Shown here: positions 25,972 through 34,143 of the stretch, piece by piece
Position numbering within the stretch: the first letter of the stretch is position 1
Layout: every line of letters begins with the position of its first letter
From: Chloroflexota bacterium
Lineage (GTDB): Bacteria > Chloroflexota > Anaerolineae > Anaerolineales > Anaerolineaceae
Reading direction: 5' to 3'
Length of the DNA: 44,539 nt
NCBI GenBank assembly: GCA_021372725.1
Contig: JAJFTV010000076.1
Coordinates: 1-44,539 of the forward strand
The notes under the pieces: generated by a model
What the model was told of the DNA's origin: nothing
What the model saw: only the letters and a program-made list of their open reading frames with translations
The model's database searches: none
Position numbers and translations under genes: made by a program

Positions 25972-26958
25972 TTATGGCTGTTCGGTGGGGTGTATATCTT
26001 CACTGCCATTGACAACTTTTTTCACCAGATAAGTGGGTTTCCCCTGCGATTCGTGGTAGGTGCGCATGAGCAGCTCGGCAATCAACCCCATCAGGATGGA
26101 TTGAAAACCGAAGATCATAAACATCAGGCTGGTGACAAACAACGGTGAGTCAAATGGCGAAATGGAATAGAAAATCCTGCGGATAAACAGGAACAAGAGC
26201 ATAATACCGCTGATGAGAAAAAAGAGCAGGCCGCTGCCACCAAACAGATAGATCGGTTTGTCGGCATAGGAACTTAAGAATTTCACCGTGAACAAATCCA
26301 GAATCACTTTGAGGGTACGTTCCAGACCGTACTTGGCTTTGCCAAAACGGCGCGGATGATGATGAACAACCACCTCGGTAATCCGCGCGCCAACCGAAGC
26401 GGCGTAGACTGGGATAAACCGGTGCATTTCCCCATACAACCGGAAGCCGTTAATCACTTCACGGCGGTAGGCCTTCAATGTGCAACCGTAATCATGAAGA
26501 TGCTCACCGGTAACGGCGGAAATAAGCCAGTTGGCAATGAGGGATGGCAGGGTACGGGTCAAAAAGGGGTCTTCCCGATTCTTGCGCCACCCGCTGACGA
26601 CATCATACCCTTCCTCGATTTTTTGAAGCAATAAGGGAATATCTGACGGATCGTTTTGAAGATCAGCATCCATGGGGATAACAATATCACCTTTGGCATA
26701 ATCAAAACCGGCCGCGATGGCTGCGGTTTGTCCAAAATTTCTGCGTAGTTCAATCACCCGTACATGGTCGTGATCCTGTGCTGCGACAATTTCCATTTCT
26801 TTCAAGCTGTCATCTTCGCTGCCGTCATCAACAAAAATGATTTCCCAAACGTTTTTCAGGGGCTGGAGCGCACTGACCACCGCCTTATATAACAAGGGAA
26901 TATTTTGCTGCTCGTTGTAGACCGGGATGATAATTGAAAGGGATTCTAATGGAGCCAT
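25972..26958 (-). CDS. Glycosyltransferase family 2, polyprenyl-phosphate sugar transferase type
   Basis: A 328-residue GT-A enzyme with SIIIPVYNEQQNIPLL at the start, the metal/donor motif IPMDADLQNDP, and the VVSGWRKNREDP segment typical of the DPM1/GtrB/ArnC group. Two transmembrane helices near residues 230-300 anchor it, as in GtrB. Such enzymes move a sugar from a nucleotide to polyprenyl phosphate, which then feeds surface-glycan assembly. The frame continues upstream to a TTG at 26976, but the ATG at 26958 has an AGG-containing site upstream and fits the family. It lies between the LysM lipoprotein and GT4 genes, closely spaced. Confidence 0.9.
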   Translation of the reverse strand: MAPLESLSIIIPVYNEQQNIPLLYKAVVSALQPLKNVWEIIFVDDGSEDDSLKEMEIVAAQDHDHVRVIELRRNFGQTAAIAAGFDYAKGDIVIPMDADLQNDPSDIPLLLQKIEEGYDVVSGWRKNREDPFLTRTLPSLIANWLISAVTGEHLHDYGCTLKAYRREVINGFRLYGEMHRFIPVYAASVGARITEVVVHHHPRRFGKAKYGLERTLKVILDLFTVKFLSSYADKPIYLFGGSGLLFFLISGIMLLFLFIRRIFYSISPFDSPLFVTSLMFMIFGFQSILMGLIAELLMRTYHESQGKPTYLVKKVVNGSEDIHPTEQP

Positions 26959-26994
26959 GAATTGTGTACCTGTCAAATAGGAAGAGTGAAGGAA

Positions 26995-28041
26995 TTATAA
27001 CATGTGATGGTTGTGCAAAATTTGAATAAATTTGGTGTAACCCCCGTTGTTTTGTGTTATGCCCAGGTCGTACTCGCTGTGGGGTAAAAACCGTGAAAAA
27101 TAGTACTGAATGGCAACGGTGGCAGCATTTTGCCAGGGATTTGGGTTGACCATAAATCCGCTCAGGCTCGTATACTGAGTCAGGGCGCCTTTTCGCCAGC
27201 CGTAATACCCGTTGTTGAGAATGTTGGCAGCCCATGATAGCTGCCGGCCCAGGGTTCGACGGTCTGGATCCAGGTTGCCCAATGAAAATGACGCAGGAAC
27301 GACCGGATCGGATAGTGCATGCAGTTGATACTCGAGGATTGCCAGAATCAACCGCGGCGATATGGAGTAGTTGTTGACGATGCTTTCCACAATCTGCAAG
27401 CCGGTGACGAGCTTTTCGCCTGACCTGTCGACGTAGTTCTTCAGCCACCCATTGGATGCAGCCAGAAAGGAAGCGGTATCAAAATCCAGGGCAGCCGGGC
27501 CGTTGACATAAAGGGAATTGGGGAGAATCACAACCCCTTCATCCCAGAATGGATCCACAACCAGCCTGATCGACAGAGCCTGGCCGGGGGCAAGAGTGGT
27601 CAATTTGCCTGTCGGGGGAAAGGACGGGTTATCGGCGGCAATATTTTCGATTGTGGTTCTGAAGCGGGCCGTTAATGCCGGCAAGGTATCGCCGGCCTGT
27701 ACAGTGTAAGGCATCATATCCCATAACTGGTAAGCCTCTGTCGGAATGAATAATTGTGATTCATCCACGGTATTTGTTAAACCGGATGACGGTGTCGATA
27801 ATGTGCCGGGTTGTAAAGTTGAAACCTCGGGGATTATTGTGGAAAATCCGGGGACATCCGTTACTTCGGCTGGCTGCAGATTGGGAAAATTGCATGCAAA
27901 GGTTAAAATGATAATGAGTGAAGCGAGCAGCACTACAGGGCTGTGTTTTTGGAGTTTTTGTCGCACTTTCAATTTTTTCCTGGATGAAAGGCCAATACCC
28001 ACTTTGATTCTTGTTTCACGGAACAGGAATTTTATGCTCAA
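26995..28041 (-). CDS. LysM-domain lipoprotein
   Basis: Up to 348 residues. After a basic N-terminal segment comes a hydrophobic stretch ending in the lipobox-like LTFAC (Cys 50 in this reading), a low-complexity Pro/Ser/Thr linker, and a LysM-type module at about residues 111-159 (PYTVQAGDTLPALTARF to APGQALSI). The remaining 190 residues are predicted globular without a recognised family. LysM binds peptidoglycan or related glycans, so this is a cell-envelope protein. The only far-upstream start is a TTG at 28041, and TATAAT (28052-28047) lies just before it, so the true start may be a GTG about 13 or 26 codons later. It precedes two glycosyltransferase genes. Confidence 0.72.
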   Translation of the reverse strand: MSIKFLFRETRIKVGIGLSSRKKLKVRQKLQKHSPVVLLASLIIILTFACNFPNLQPAEVTDVPGFSTIIPEVSTLQPGTLSTPSSGLTNTVDESQLFIPTEAYQLWDMMPYTVQAGDTLPALTARFRTTIENIAADNPSFPPTGKLTTLAPGQALSIRLVVDPFWDEGVVILPNSLYVNGPAALDFDTASFLAASNGWLKNYVDRSGEKLVTGLQIVESIVNNYSISPRLILAILEYQLHALSDPVVPASFSLGNLDPDRRTLGRQLSWAANILNNGYYGWRKGALTQYTSLSGFMVNPNPWQNAATVAIQYYFSRFLPHSEYDLGITQNNGGYTKFIQILHNHHML

Positions 28042-28098
28042 AAGCTATTATACTTACATTTCGAGATATCTCATGACACAGAATGGCAAGGAGAAAAA

Positions 28099-28881
28099 AT
28101 GACAGGCCTTAAAGGTTCGGAATTAAAAGCAAAAATATCACGGGGGGAAAAGGTGTTTGGCACCTGGCTCAGTATCACAGACCCGGCCGTTGCCCGTATG
28201 TATACCCAGTTGGGCTTTGATTTCTTGCTGATCGACATGGAACACAGCGTCATCAATCCTGAAACCCTGCAAACGATGTTGATGATGTTTTCAGATACGC
28301 CTGTCTGCCCCATCGTGCGGGTGCCGTGGCATGAACCAAACTGGTCCAAATGGGCGCTGGATGCCGGTGCGGAGGGTATCATTTTCCCCAACGTGACCTC
28401 GGCAGAACAGGCCAAACGGCTGGTGGCACAGTGCAAATATCCACCGCAGGGCGAACGTGGTTTCTTCCCGAAATGTGCATCCAACTTTTTGATGGATATG
28501 CCAGAATACCTGGACGGGATCAACGACCGCATCCAGGTCTGGATGCAGATCGAAAGTGTGGAAGGTCTTCGAAGCATGGAGGAGATTGTCAAAGTGCCAG
28601 GACTGGATACGGTATTAATCGGCCCTGCCGATCTGTCTTTCTCGCTGGGTATTGGCAACCAGTATGAGAACCCCATCTTCGATCATGCCCTGGAGGAAAT
28701 TTTCAGCAAAGCGCACAAAGCCGGTATTCCGGTGGCTTATCACATGTATGAGATTTCCGAAAAGGCATTGGCCAAGGGCAAGGAAGCCAGCCTCTTTTCC
28801 TTCGGTTTTGATATTGTTTTTGCCCGCCTCGGAGCACTGCAGGCCCTTAATAATGTGCGCACTGGCCTGGAGAAAGTGTAA
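28099..28881 (+). CDS. HpcH/HpaI family aldolase (class II, pyruvate-type)
   Basis: A 260-residue TIM-barrel aldolase. It shows LLIDMEHSVINPETL, the GAEGIIFPNVTSAEQA block, KYPPQGERGF with the phosphate/carboxylate-binding Arg, and the metal ligands Glu in MQIESVEG and Asp in GPADLSFSLG. Family members cleave or form 4-hydroxy-2-oxo acids, giving pyruvate and an aldehyde; the natural substrate varies and is unknown here. AAGGAG lies before the ATG. It is followed within 6 bp by a truncated carbamoylase and then an M42 aminopeptidase, suggesting a catabolic operon. Confidence 0.9.
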   Translation: MTGLKGSELKAKISRGEKVFGTWLSITDPAVARMYTQLGFDFLLIDMEHSVINPETLQTMLMMFSDTPVCPIVRVPWHEPNWSKWALDAGAEGIIFPNVTSAEQAKRLVAQCKYPPQGERGFFPKCASNFLMDMPEYLDGINDRIQVWMQIESVEGLRSMEEIVKVPGLDTVLIGPADLSFSLGIGNQYENPIFDHALEEIFSKAHKAGIPVAYHMYEISEKALAKGKEASLFSFGFDIVFARLGALQALNNVRTGLEKV

Positions 28882-28886
28882 ACCCT

Positions 28887-29285
28887 GTGGACACCTTGCG
28901 GATCAACCCGGAACGTTTCCTGACCGATTTTGCTGAACTGGGAAAGATCGGTGCAACGCCTGAGGGGGGTGTCGACCGGCCCAGTTTCAGCGACGCTCAC
29001 TTGCAGGCGCTGGAATGGTTCAGGCAATATGCTGACCGGATCGGACTGCCTGCCAGGATTGACGCAGCCGGAAACCGTTCCATTTGCCTGGCCAGTGCCA
29101 ACACCTCCGCCCCGACCCTGCTGATTGGCTCCCATCTGGATTCAGTCTATGACGGCGGCCGGTTTGACGGAGCTCTGGGTGTGATGGCCGGGCTGGAAGT
29201 TCTGCATACCATCCAGGATGCATCACTTAAGTTGCCGTTCAACCTTAAATTGAATCCCAAGCCGAACAACAGGAGCAAAAAATGA
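28887..29285 (+). pseudogene. Truncated N-carbamoyl-L-amino acid hydrolase / allantoate amidohydrolase (N-terminal fragment)
   Basis: A GTG-initiated frame of 132 residues matching the N-terminal third of the M20-related Zn hydrolases AmaB/AllC: INPERFLTDFAELGKIGATPEGGVDRP, then IDAAGNR, and the metal motif IGSHLDSVYDGGRFDGALGVMAGLEVL. Full-length relatives are about 400-420 residues; here the family match stops near LPFNL and the last 15 or so residues (KLNPKPNNRSKK) are unrelated and run into the ribosome binding site of the next gene. The expected EE motif and remaining metal ligands are missing. It is best read as a deletion remnant and unlikely to be active. Confidence 0.82.
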
Positions 29286-30280
29286 AAGAATTGATTAAGA
29301 AACTGGTCGAAACCGATGGCCCTTCGGGTTACGAAGATCGAATCAGGGAACTGATTACCAAGGAATGTGAGCCCTATGCAGATGAAATCCGCAGTGACGC
29401 GCTAGGCAACCTGATCGTCCGTAAGGGCAGTAAGAAAAACAATGGCAAACGTGTGATGATCGCCGGGCACATGGATGAAATCGGCGTAATCGTCACGAAA
29501 ATCGATGAAAAAGGGTTTATCCGCTTTACCCGCATTGGCGGGGTTCGTACATTAACCTGCATCGGCGGGCGGGTGCGTTTCCTGAACGGCGTGGAAGGTG
29601 TTATCTACACTGAAGACCGGCTGGCAAAGGAATTTCCTGAATTTGACAAACTGTATATCGATGTCGGGGTTGATAAAATCGAAGACTGCCCGGTAAAGGT
29701 GGGAGACATCGCTGTGTTCAACCGGCCATTCACCGATCTGGGAAACGGCCGTCTGATATCCAAAGCTTTGGACGACCGAATTGCCTGCGCAGTGATGATC
29801 GAAGCTCTGAAGAAAATCAAACAAACCGACAACGAGCTCTATTTCGTCTTCACCGTCATGGAAGAGATTGGCCTGGTCGGGGCTGGCACCTCGGCGTTTG
29901 GCGTTGAACCGGAAGTAGCGCTGGCAGTGGATGTATGCGGCGTCGGCGACGTGCCGGGCTCGGGACCGATGAACGTAAAATTGGGCAAAGGCCCAACGGT
30001 GAAGGTAAAAGACGAATCGGTTATTGCCCACCCCAAGGTGGTCAAGTGGATGGCTCAAACAGCCGAAGAGAATAACCTCCCCTACCAGTTGGAGGTGATG
30101 AGCGGCGGCGGCACGGACGCCGGGGCGATGTACAAATCAAGAACCGGCGCACCCACCGGATGTGTTTCCATTCCTACCCGCTACGTCCATTCACCATCCG
30201 AAATGGTCGACATCCATGATGTGGAAAACGCCGTGAAATTCCTGGTAGCTTTGCTGACCCCGCCTGTAAAACCAGGGTAG
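29282..30280 (+). CDS. M42 family aminopeptidase
   Basis: A 332-residue co-catalytic metallopeptidase of the M42 (glutamyl aminopeptidase/TET) family. H63 and D65 in AGHMDEIG, the bridging Asp in SKALDDRIAC, the catalytic Glu pair in VMEEIGLVGA, the Asp in ALAVDVCG and the late His in RYVHSPSEM form the two-metal centre. Related enzymes assemble as 12-subunit tetrahedra and trim short peptides. The ATG overlaps the end of the carbamoylase fragment by 4 bp (ATGA) and is preceded by AGGAG. It ends about 130 bp before a strong bidirectional terminator. Some relatives were labelled cellulases in error. Confidence 0.92.
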   Translation: MKELIKKLVETDGPSGYEDRIRELITKECEPYADEIRSDALGNLIVRKGSKKNNGKRVMIAGHMDEIGVIVTKIDEKGFIRFTRIGGVRTLTCIGGRVRFLNGVEGVIYTEDRLAKEFPEFDKLYIDVGVDKIEDCPVKVGDIAVFNRPFTDLGNGRLISKALDDRIACAVMIEALKKIKQTDNELYFVFTVMEEIGLVGAGTSAFGVEPEVALAVDVCGVGDVPGSGPMNVKLGKGPTVKVKDESVIAHPKVVKWMAQTAEENNLPYQLEVMSGGGTDAGAMYKSRTGAPTGCVSIPTRYVHSPSEMVDIHDVENAVKFLVALLTPPVKPG

Positions 30281-30411
30281 AACCGCTCCATCCGGTAACA
30301 AGGCTGATTTACTGTTTTGAAAAATTGGCGGCTGTCCCAAAAGTCAAAATAAGAAAATCCGCAAGAAGAAAGAAACTATTCACGCACTCCGGGCTGGGGC
30401 CTGGACTGAAT

Positions 30412-30461
30412 AAGAATAACCAAAACCGGCAAGTTTATTTTGGCCGGTTTTAGTTATTCTT
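30412..30461. terminator. Bidirectional terminator between M42 and YgiQ genes
   Basis: Arms 30412-30430 and 30443-30461 are complementary at 18 of 19 positions around a 12-base loop, with AT-rich outer ends that provide T-runs in both directions. The right arm includes the stop codon and last few codons of the YgiQ-type gene (stop at 30450-30452). Confidence 0.85.
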
Positions 30462-32162
30462 ATGGGATCTCCGGTATTCGGTTTTGCCGGTCACAATCAC
30501 TTTTTGGGATTCCTTGCCTTTCAGCCCTTTCTCTACAAACAGCTTCTCTCCGGTAAAGGGATCCTTTTCTGTATAGTACATCAAGGTGGAATAGGTGGAT
30601 GGTGAAGGGGTAAAAACCTGCACCTGCTCAGGGGTCAGCTTAAGCCGCTCCCTGGTGAAACGATGCACGTTTTGCATGTCTTTCATCGTGCAGCCCGGGT
30701 GGGCGGCAATCAGGTAATACGTAAGGTATTGCTCTTTTCCCGCCTTACGGGTGAGACGTTCGAAATCAGCCTTGAAACGCAGCAATGATTGGGTTCCGGG
30801 CTTGCCCATCAATTTGAGCACATGCTCTTCTGTGTGTTCCGGGGCGACTTTCATCTGACCCGAAACATGTTTTTCCACCACCTCTGCCAGATATTCATCA
30901 CCTTTCGGGTCGGCTTGCAGCAGGTCATAACGCACCCCTGAAGATACCTGCACCTTCTTGATGCCGGGGATTCGCTCCAGACGCTGCATCAGTTTCAGCA
31001 GCGGGCCATGATCCACATGCAGTTGGTTGCAAACCTGGGGATACAGGCAGCGCTTGTCTTTACAACTGCCGCTTTTGAGCTTCTTTTCACACTCATAACC
31101 ATACATATTGGCCGTCGGGCCGCCTACATCCAGCACATAACCTTTGAAACCGGGGCGGTTCACCATGCCTTCCACCTCGGCGGCGATGGAGTCCGGGCTG
31201 CGCCACTGTATGGTTCGCCCTTCATGGATGGCGATTGCACAGAAATTGCACTCGCCGTAGCAGCCGCGGTGCGTGGATACGGAAAAGCGGATGGTTTCCA
31301 AAGCCTTGACCTTGCCCTGCTTTTCATAATACGGATGTTGGGCATGTTCGTAAGGCAAAGCATACACATCATCCAGTTCTGCCTGGCTCAACGACAAACT
31401 GGGCGGGTTTTGCACCAGATAGCGCCGGTCAACTTTTTGTGCCAGGCCGATTGCGTTGAGCGGATCGTTGTTGCGATAAAACTGGTGAAACATTTGCGTA
31501 AAGGCTTCCTGGTCGACCGCTGCTTCCTGAAAGGGTGGCAGTTCCATATACCCGGCCGGGATTTCGGTAGAGGCGTAGCATATACCCCGCAGAGAACGGA
31601 CATCCCTGCCATTTTTCAGCCCGGCAGCCAGATCCAGAACAGTGCGCTCGCCCATGCCGTAAACCAGGTAATCGGCTTTGGCGTCAAACAGCACCGGCTT
31701 GCGTATTTTATCCGTCCAGTAATCATAGTGGGCAATGCGCCGTAAACTGGCCTCGATACCGCCCAGTACGATGGGGACGGTGTCTTTGTAATACCGGCGG
31801 ATCAGATTGCTGTAAGAAATTGTGGCGCGGTCAGGCCGGCGGGTGTTCGTACCGCCGGGTGTGTAATCATCACTCTTGCGTTTTTTAAGCGTAGCCGTGT
31901 AATTGGAGATCATCGAGTCGATGCTGCCAGCCGTGACACCCCAGAACAGGGACGGTTCACCCAGGCGCATGATATCCACGGGTGAATGCAAATCAGGCTG
32001 GGCAATGATGCCCACCCGGTAGCCGGCCTTCAGCAGCACCTTGCCGATCACCGCCGCACCGATAAACGGGCTGTCGATATAGCTGTCCCCGCTGATCAGA
32101 ATGACATCCAGCCGCTCCCAGCCCAGATTTTTTACTTCTTCCACTGTCGTTGGTATAAACAT
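30450..32162 (-). CDS. YgiQ family radical SAM protein
   Basis: A 570-residue UPF0313/YgiQ protein. The N-terminal part (WERLDVILISGDSYIDSPFIGAAVIGKVL) is a B12-binding-like Rossmann segment seen in the family, and the radical-SAM cluster motif is CYGECNFC in HRGCYGECNFCAIAIHEGR. Further conserved blocks are GGIEASLRR and VAPEHTEEHVLKLMGKPG. The biochemical role of YgiQ proteins is unknown. The protein is shorter at the C-terminus than E. coli YgiQ. The last codons lie in the stem of the terminator. It starts 41 bp after the M81 peptidase gene on the same strand. Confidence 0.9.
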   Translation of the reverse strand: MFIPTTVEEVKNLGWERLDVILISGDSYIDSPFIGAAVIGKVLLKAGYRVGIIAQPDLHSPVDIMRLGEPSLFWGVTAGSIDSMISNYTATLKKRKSDDYTPGGTNTRRPDRATISYSNLIRRYYKDTVPIVLGGIEASLRRIAHYDYWTDKIRKPVLFDAKADYLVYGMGERTVLDLAAGLKNGRDVRSLRGICYASTEIPAGYMELPPFQEAAVDQEAFTQMFHQFYRNNDPLNAIGLAQKVDRRYLVQNPPSLSLSQAELDDVYALPYEHAQHPYYEKQGKVKALETIRFSVSTHRGCYGECNFCAIAIHEGRTIQWRSPDSIAAEVEGMVNRPGFKGYVLDVGGPTANMYGYECEKKLKSGSCKDKRCLYPQVCNQLHVDHGPLLKLMQRLERIPGIKKVQVSSGVRYDLLQADPKGDEYLAEVVEKHVSGQMKVAPEHTEEHVLKLMGKPGTQSLLRFKADFERLTRKAGKEQYLTYYLIAAHPGCTMKDMQNVHRFTRERLKLTPEQVQVFTPSPSTYSTLMYYTEKDPFTGEKLFVEKGLKGKESQKVIVTGKTEYRRSHKNN

Positions 32163-32203
32163 ATACTTACTGCCTTCGGCTCAGATATGAGTGTGTGAAT
32201 AAA

Positions 32204-33703
32204 TTATTTCCGAAATTCCGGTCCCAAGGCACCCAGCCGCACACCCTCACGCAGCTTTTTGTAAGGTAAGATGCGCGGATTTTCAATGTGTGCACCCGGC
32301 GCTTCGACAATCAGGATTTCCTGGGCGATGGGCTGAAATTCAGCACGATAATGGTTGGTGCTCTTGACCACCACAATCTTCATCTTTTCAGGCTCAATAC
32401 CAACTACCCTGAAAAAGCTACGGTCATTCATTTGGGCGCGTACACTGGATACCACAATATGAACGCCGCCAATCCGGATATGTGCCATTTTTCCCAGGTT
32501 GGCTTTCATGCCGCGACCAACCGGCCCGGTGGGATCAAAGTCACCTTCGAATAACTGCTCAACTGTGAATCTGCCATGGAAAGGTGAGTGCCCCGGCATC
32601 AGCTTGCCGCCCAGATCCAGTTCGATTTGTGCACCCACCCCGGCTATATGGATCTTTTTCGCCGCTTCGGGGTCATACATTAACCCCAATGCCGCATCCC
32701 GGGCGTTATGCCTGACCAGCGCATCCAAAACCCAGACGGTGTCCGAGGTTCCACCACCACCCGCATTATCCTGCACATCGGCCAGGACGACAGGTTTTTC
32801 GGCCCATTCGGCGATTTTCATGGCACGTTCAACCGCCTCGTCCGGTGAATACATGCGTTGGGCAAAACCACCTTCATAATCCATCAAGACATCATAGAGT
32901 TGATCCAGCGCGTTGTCGGCTGCTTCCTGCGTTGTGCCATACGTGAACAGGCTCGGCCCGGCATGATAGATATCCGAGAGCAGGAACCCGTGCATAAAAG
33001 TCACCGATAAAACCCCATCCCCTTTTTCGATTTGTTCCAGCTTTTTGTAGATGGAAATACAGGGTTCGGTGAACGATGAGGCGGTTGACGGTGCAATCAG
33101 GTACGGAAGCTGAATATACGCTTTAAAAATCGGTTTTCTTTCCAGAAGGTGCTGCATCAGGCAGGCGGCACGCACACCGGTTTCATAGACATCGATATGC
33201 GGATAGGTTCGGTAACCAACCAGGGCGTCGAACTCGTCCACCGCCATTTGGGGGATGTTACCATGCAAATCGAAGGTAGCCACCACCGGCACATTTCCCA
33301 CCACGCTGCGGACCCGGCGCTGGATTTCTGTTTCGGCGTCTTCGTATTCCTCAGTCACCATGGCCCCGTGCAGTTCCAGGTACACGGCATCAAAAGGCCC
33401 TTTCTCTCGCAACAGATCTATCATCTGGCCTGTCAGGCGGTCAAAGGCATCTTTGGTGACCGTACTGGCAGGTTGGGCAGAGGCCAACATGAGTGGAACC
33501 AGCTCGTGACCTTGATCGCTCATCACATCCAGAAAACCGGCTGTGGAAACATTGGCATGGGTGCCTTTTAATCCCAACAAATCTTCCGGTTTGTGTATGT
33601 GCGGCATTTCCGGGCTGTCTCCGGCAAAATCCGCGTAGGTCGTAATCATCGGGGCGAACGTATTGGTTTCATGCAGCAAGCCGGCTATCGCTATTCTGAC
33701 CAT
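32204..33703 (-). CDS. M81 family metallopeptidase (MlrC-like)
   Basis: A 499-residue protein with the M81/MlrC N-terminal domain (IAGLLHETNTFAP, ELHGAMVTEEYEDAE, VATFDLHGNIPQ) and the MlrC C-terminal domain (VLADVQDNAGGGGTSDTVW, then GVGAQIELDLGGK). His and Asp residues in the FDLHGN and ELHGAM blocks are the likely zinc ligands. MlrC of microcystin degraders cleaves linearised peptides; most homologues elsewhere have unknown substrates. Two ATGs are possible. GGAG is only two bases from the one at 33709 but eight from that at 33703 (MVRIAIAG), so the latter is chosen. It is probably cotranscribed with the YgiQ-type gene. Confidence 0.88.
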   Translation of the reverse strand: MVRIAIAGLLHETNTFAPMITTYADFAGDSPEMPHIHKPEDLLGLKGTHANVSTAGFLDVMSDQGHELVPLMLASAQPASTVTKDAFDRLTGQMIDLLREKGPFDAVYLELHGAMVTEEYEDAETEIQRRVRSVVGNVPVVATFDLHGNIPQMAVDEFDALVGYRTYPHIDVYETGVRAACLMQHLLERKPIFKAYIQLPYLIAPSTASSFTEPCISIYKKLEQIEKGDGVLSVTFMHGFLLSDIYHAGPSLFTYGTTQEAADNALDQLYDVLMDYEGGFAQRMYSPDEAVERAMKIAEWAEKPVVLADVQDNAGGGGTSDTVWVLDALVRHNARDAALGLMYDPEAAKKIHIAGVGAQIELDLGGKLMPGHSPFHGRFTVEQLFEGDFDPTGPVGRGMKANLGKMAHIRIGGVHIVVSSVRAQMNDRSFFRVVGIEPEKMKIVVVKSTNHYRAEFQPIAQEILIVEAPGAHIENPRILPYKKLREGVRLGALGPEFRK

Positions 33704-33845
33704 ATTCATAACTCCTTCAGGATTTTAGTGAGTTTATTGTATCAAACCTGCCGGTTTCCGCCGCGCCACTTTAAAAAACAGGATCATCAGCTATATGACC
33801 AGGGTGAGTGGCAGTTTGTAACAGAGTTGCCCAACATGAATTGCC

Positions 33846-33874
33846 TTGACCCTCATTTTGCTTTCTGATATACT
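33846..33874 (+). promoter_or_regulatory. Strong predicted promoter upstream of the MATE gene
   Basis: TTGACC (33846-33851) and TATACT (33869-33874) are separated by 17 bp, each 5/6 to consensus. Transcription would begin near 33881, about 260 nt before the MATE ATG. Confidence 0.65.
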
Positions 33875-33880
33875 GGCGGG

Positions 33881-34030
33881 AATTGTAATCCAACGGGAAA
33901 GGACAAATCATTGCATGGACGATACGGATAGTTCTCCGCAATGCAGCAAAGGCGCCCTGATCGTTTCTAAACGGTGATTTGACACATTTTTCGAAATCAG
34001 CCGCAGACGCCTTGCTTCTGCGGTTTTACT
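33881..34030 (+). promoter_or_regulatory. Candidate structured leader RNA (unassigned riboswitch-like or small RNA)
   Basis: CAAATCA (33904-33910) can pair with TGATTTG (33975-33981), closing a junction that holds an ATTGC/GCAAT helix (33910-33941 region) and an ATCGTT/AACGGT hairpin. TGATTT can instead pair with AAATCA (33994-33999). A hairpin CCGCAG/CTGCGG (34001-34006, 34018-34023) followed by TTTTACTTTT acts as a terminator, and its loop CGCCTTGC (34008-34015) complements GCAAAGGCG (33946-33954) bar one base. Such mutually exclusive pairings before a terminator are typical of riboswitches. It matches no class I recognise. A free-standing 150-nt RNA is the alternative. Confidence 0.45.
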
Positions 34031-34031
34031 T
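33999..34031 (+). terminator. Intrinsic terminator-like hairpin in the MATE leader
   Basis: A six-pair GC-rich stem (34001-34006 with 34018-34023), extendable by A-T and G-T pairs, is followed by TTTTACTTTT. It lies 113 bp before the MATE start, so it would attenuate that gene or end a small RNA. Confidence 0.6.
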
Positions 34032-34143
34032 TTCCTGACTGAAAGCGTAATTTCGGCAATTTTCGTTGACTTCGTGTCGACTGAATCTGCAAAGCTTTAC
34101 CACCCGGCCCTATTTTGAGATGTTTTAGTTTGGTGAAATTCCT

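Larger units (their letters stand above)
33704..34143. other. Intergenic region with promoter and structured leader of the MATE gene
   Basis: A 440-bp gap between divergent genes. The part to 33845 shows nothing recognisable. From 33846 onward it holds a good promoter, a potential structured RNA and a terminator-like hairpin (listed separately), then about 115 bp without clear features before the ATG. Confidence 0.6.

Noticed and set aside
24821..28041. A complete polysaccharide biosynthesis locus
   Set aside because: Only two glycosyltransferases and a LysM lipoprotein are present; there is no flippase, polymerase, initiating transferase or nucleotide-sugar gene.
31008..31745. A 245-codon plus-strand frame opposite the YgiQ-type gene
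   Set aside because: It is the shadow of a clear radical-SAM protein and has no ribosome binding site or family resemblance.
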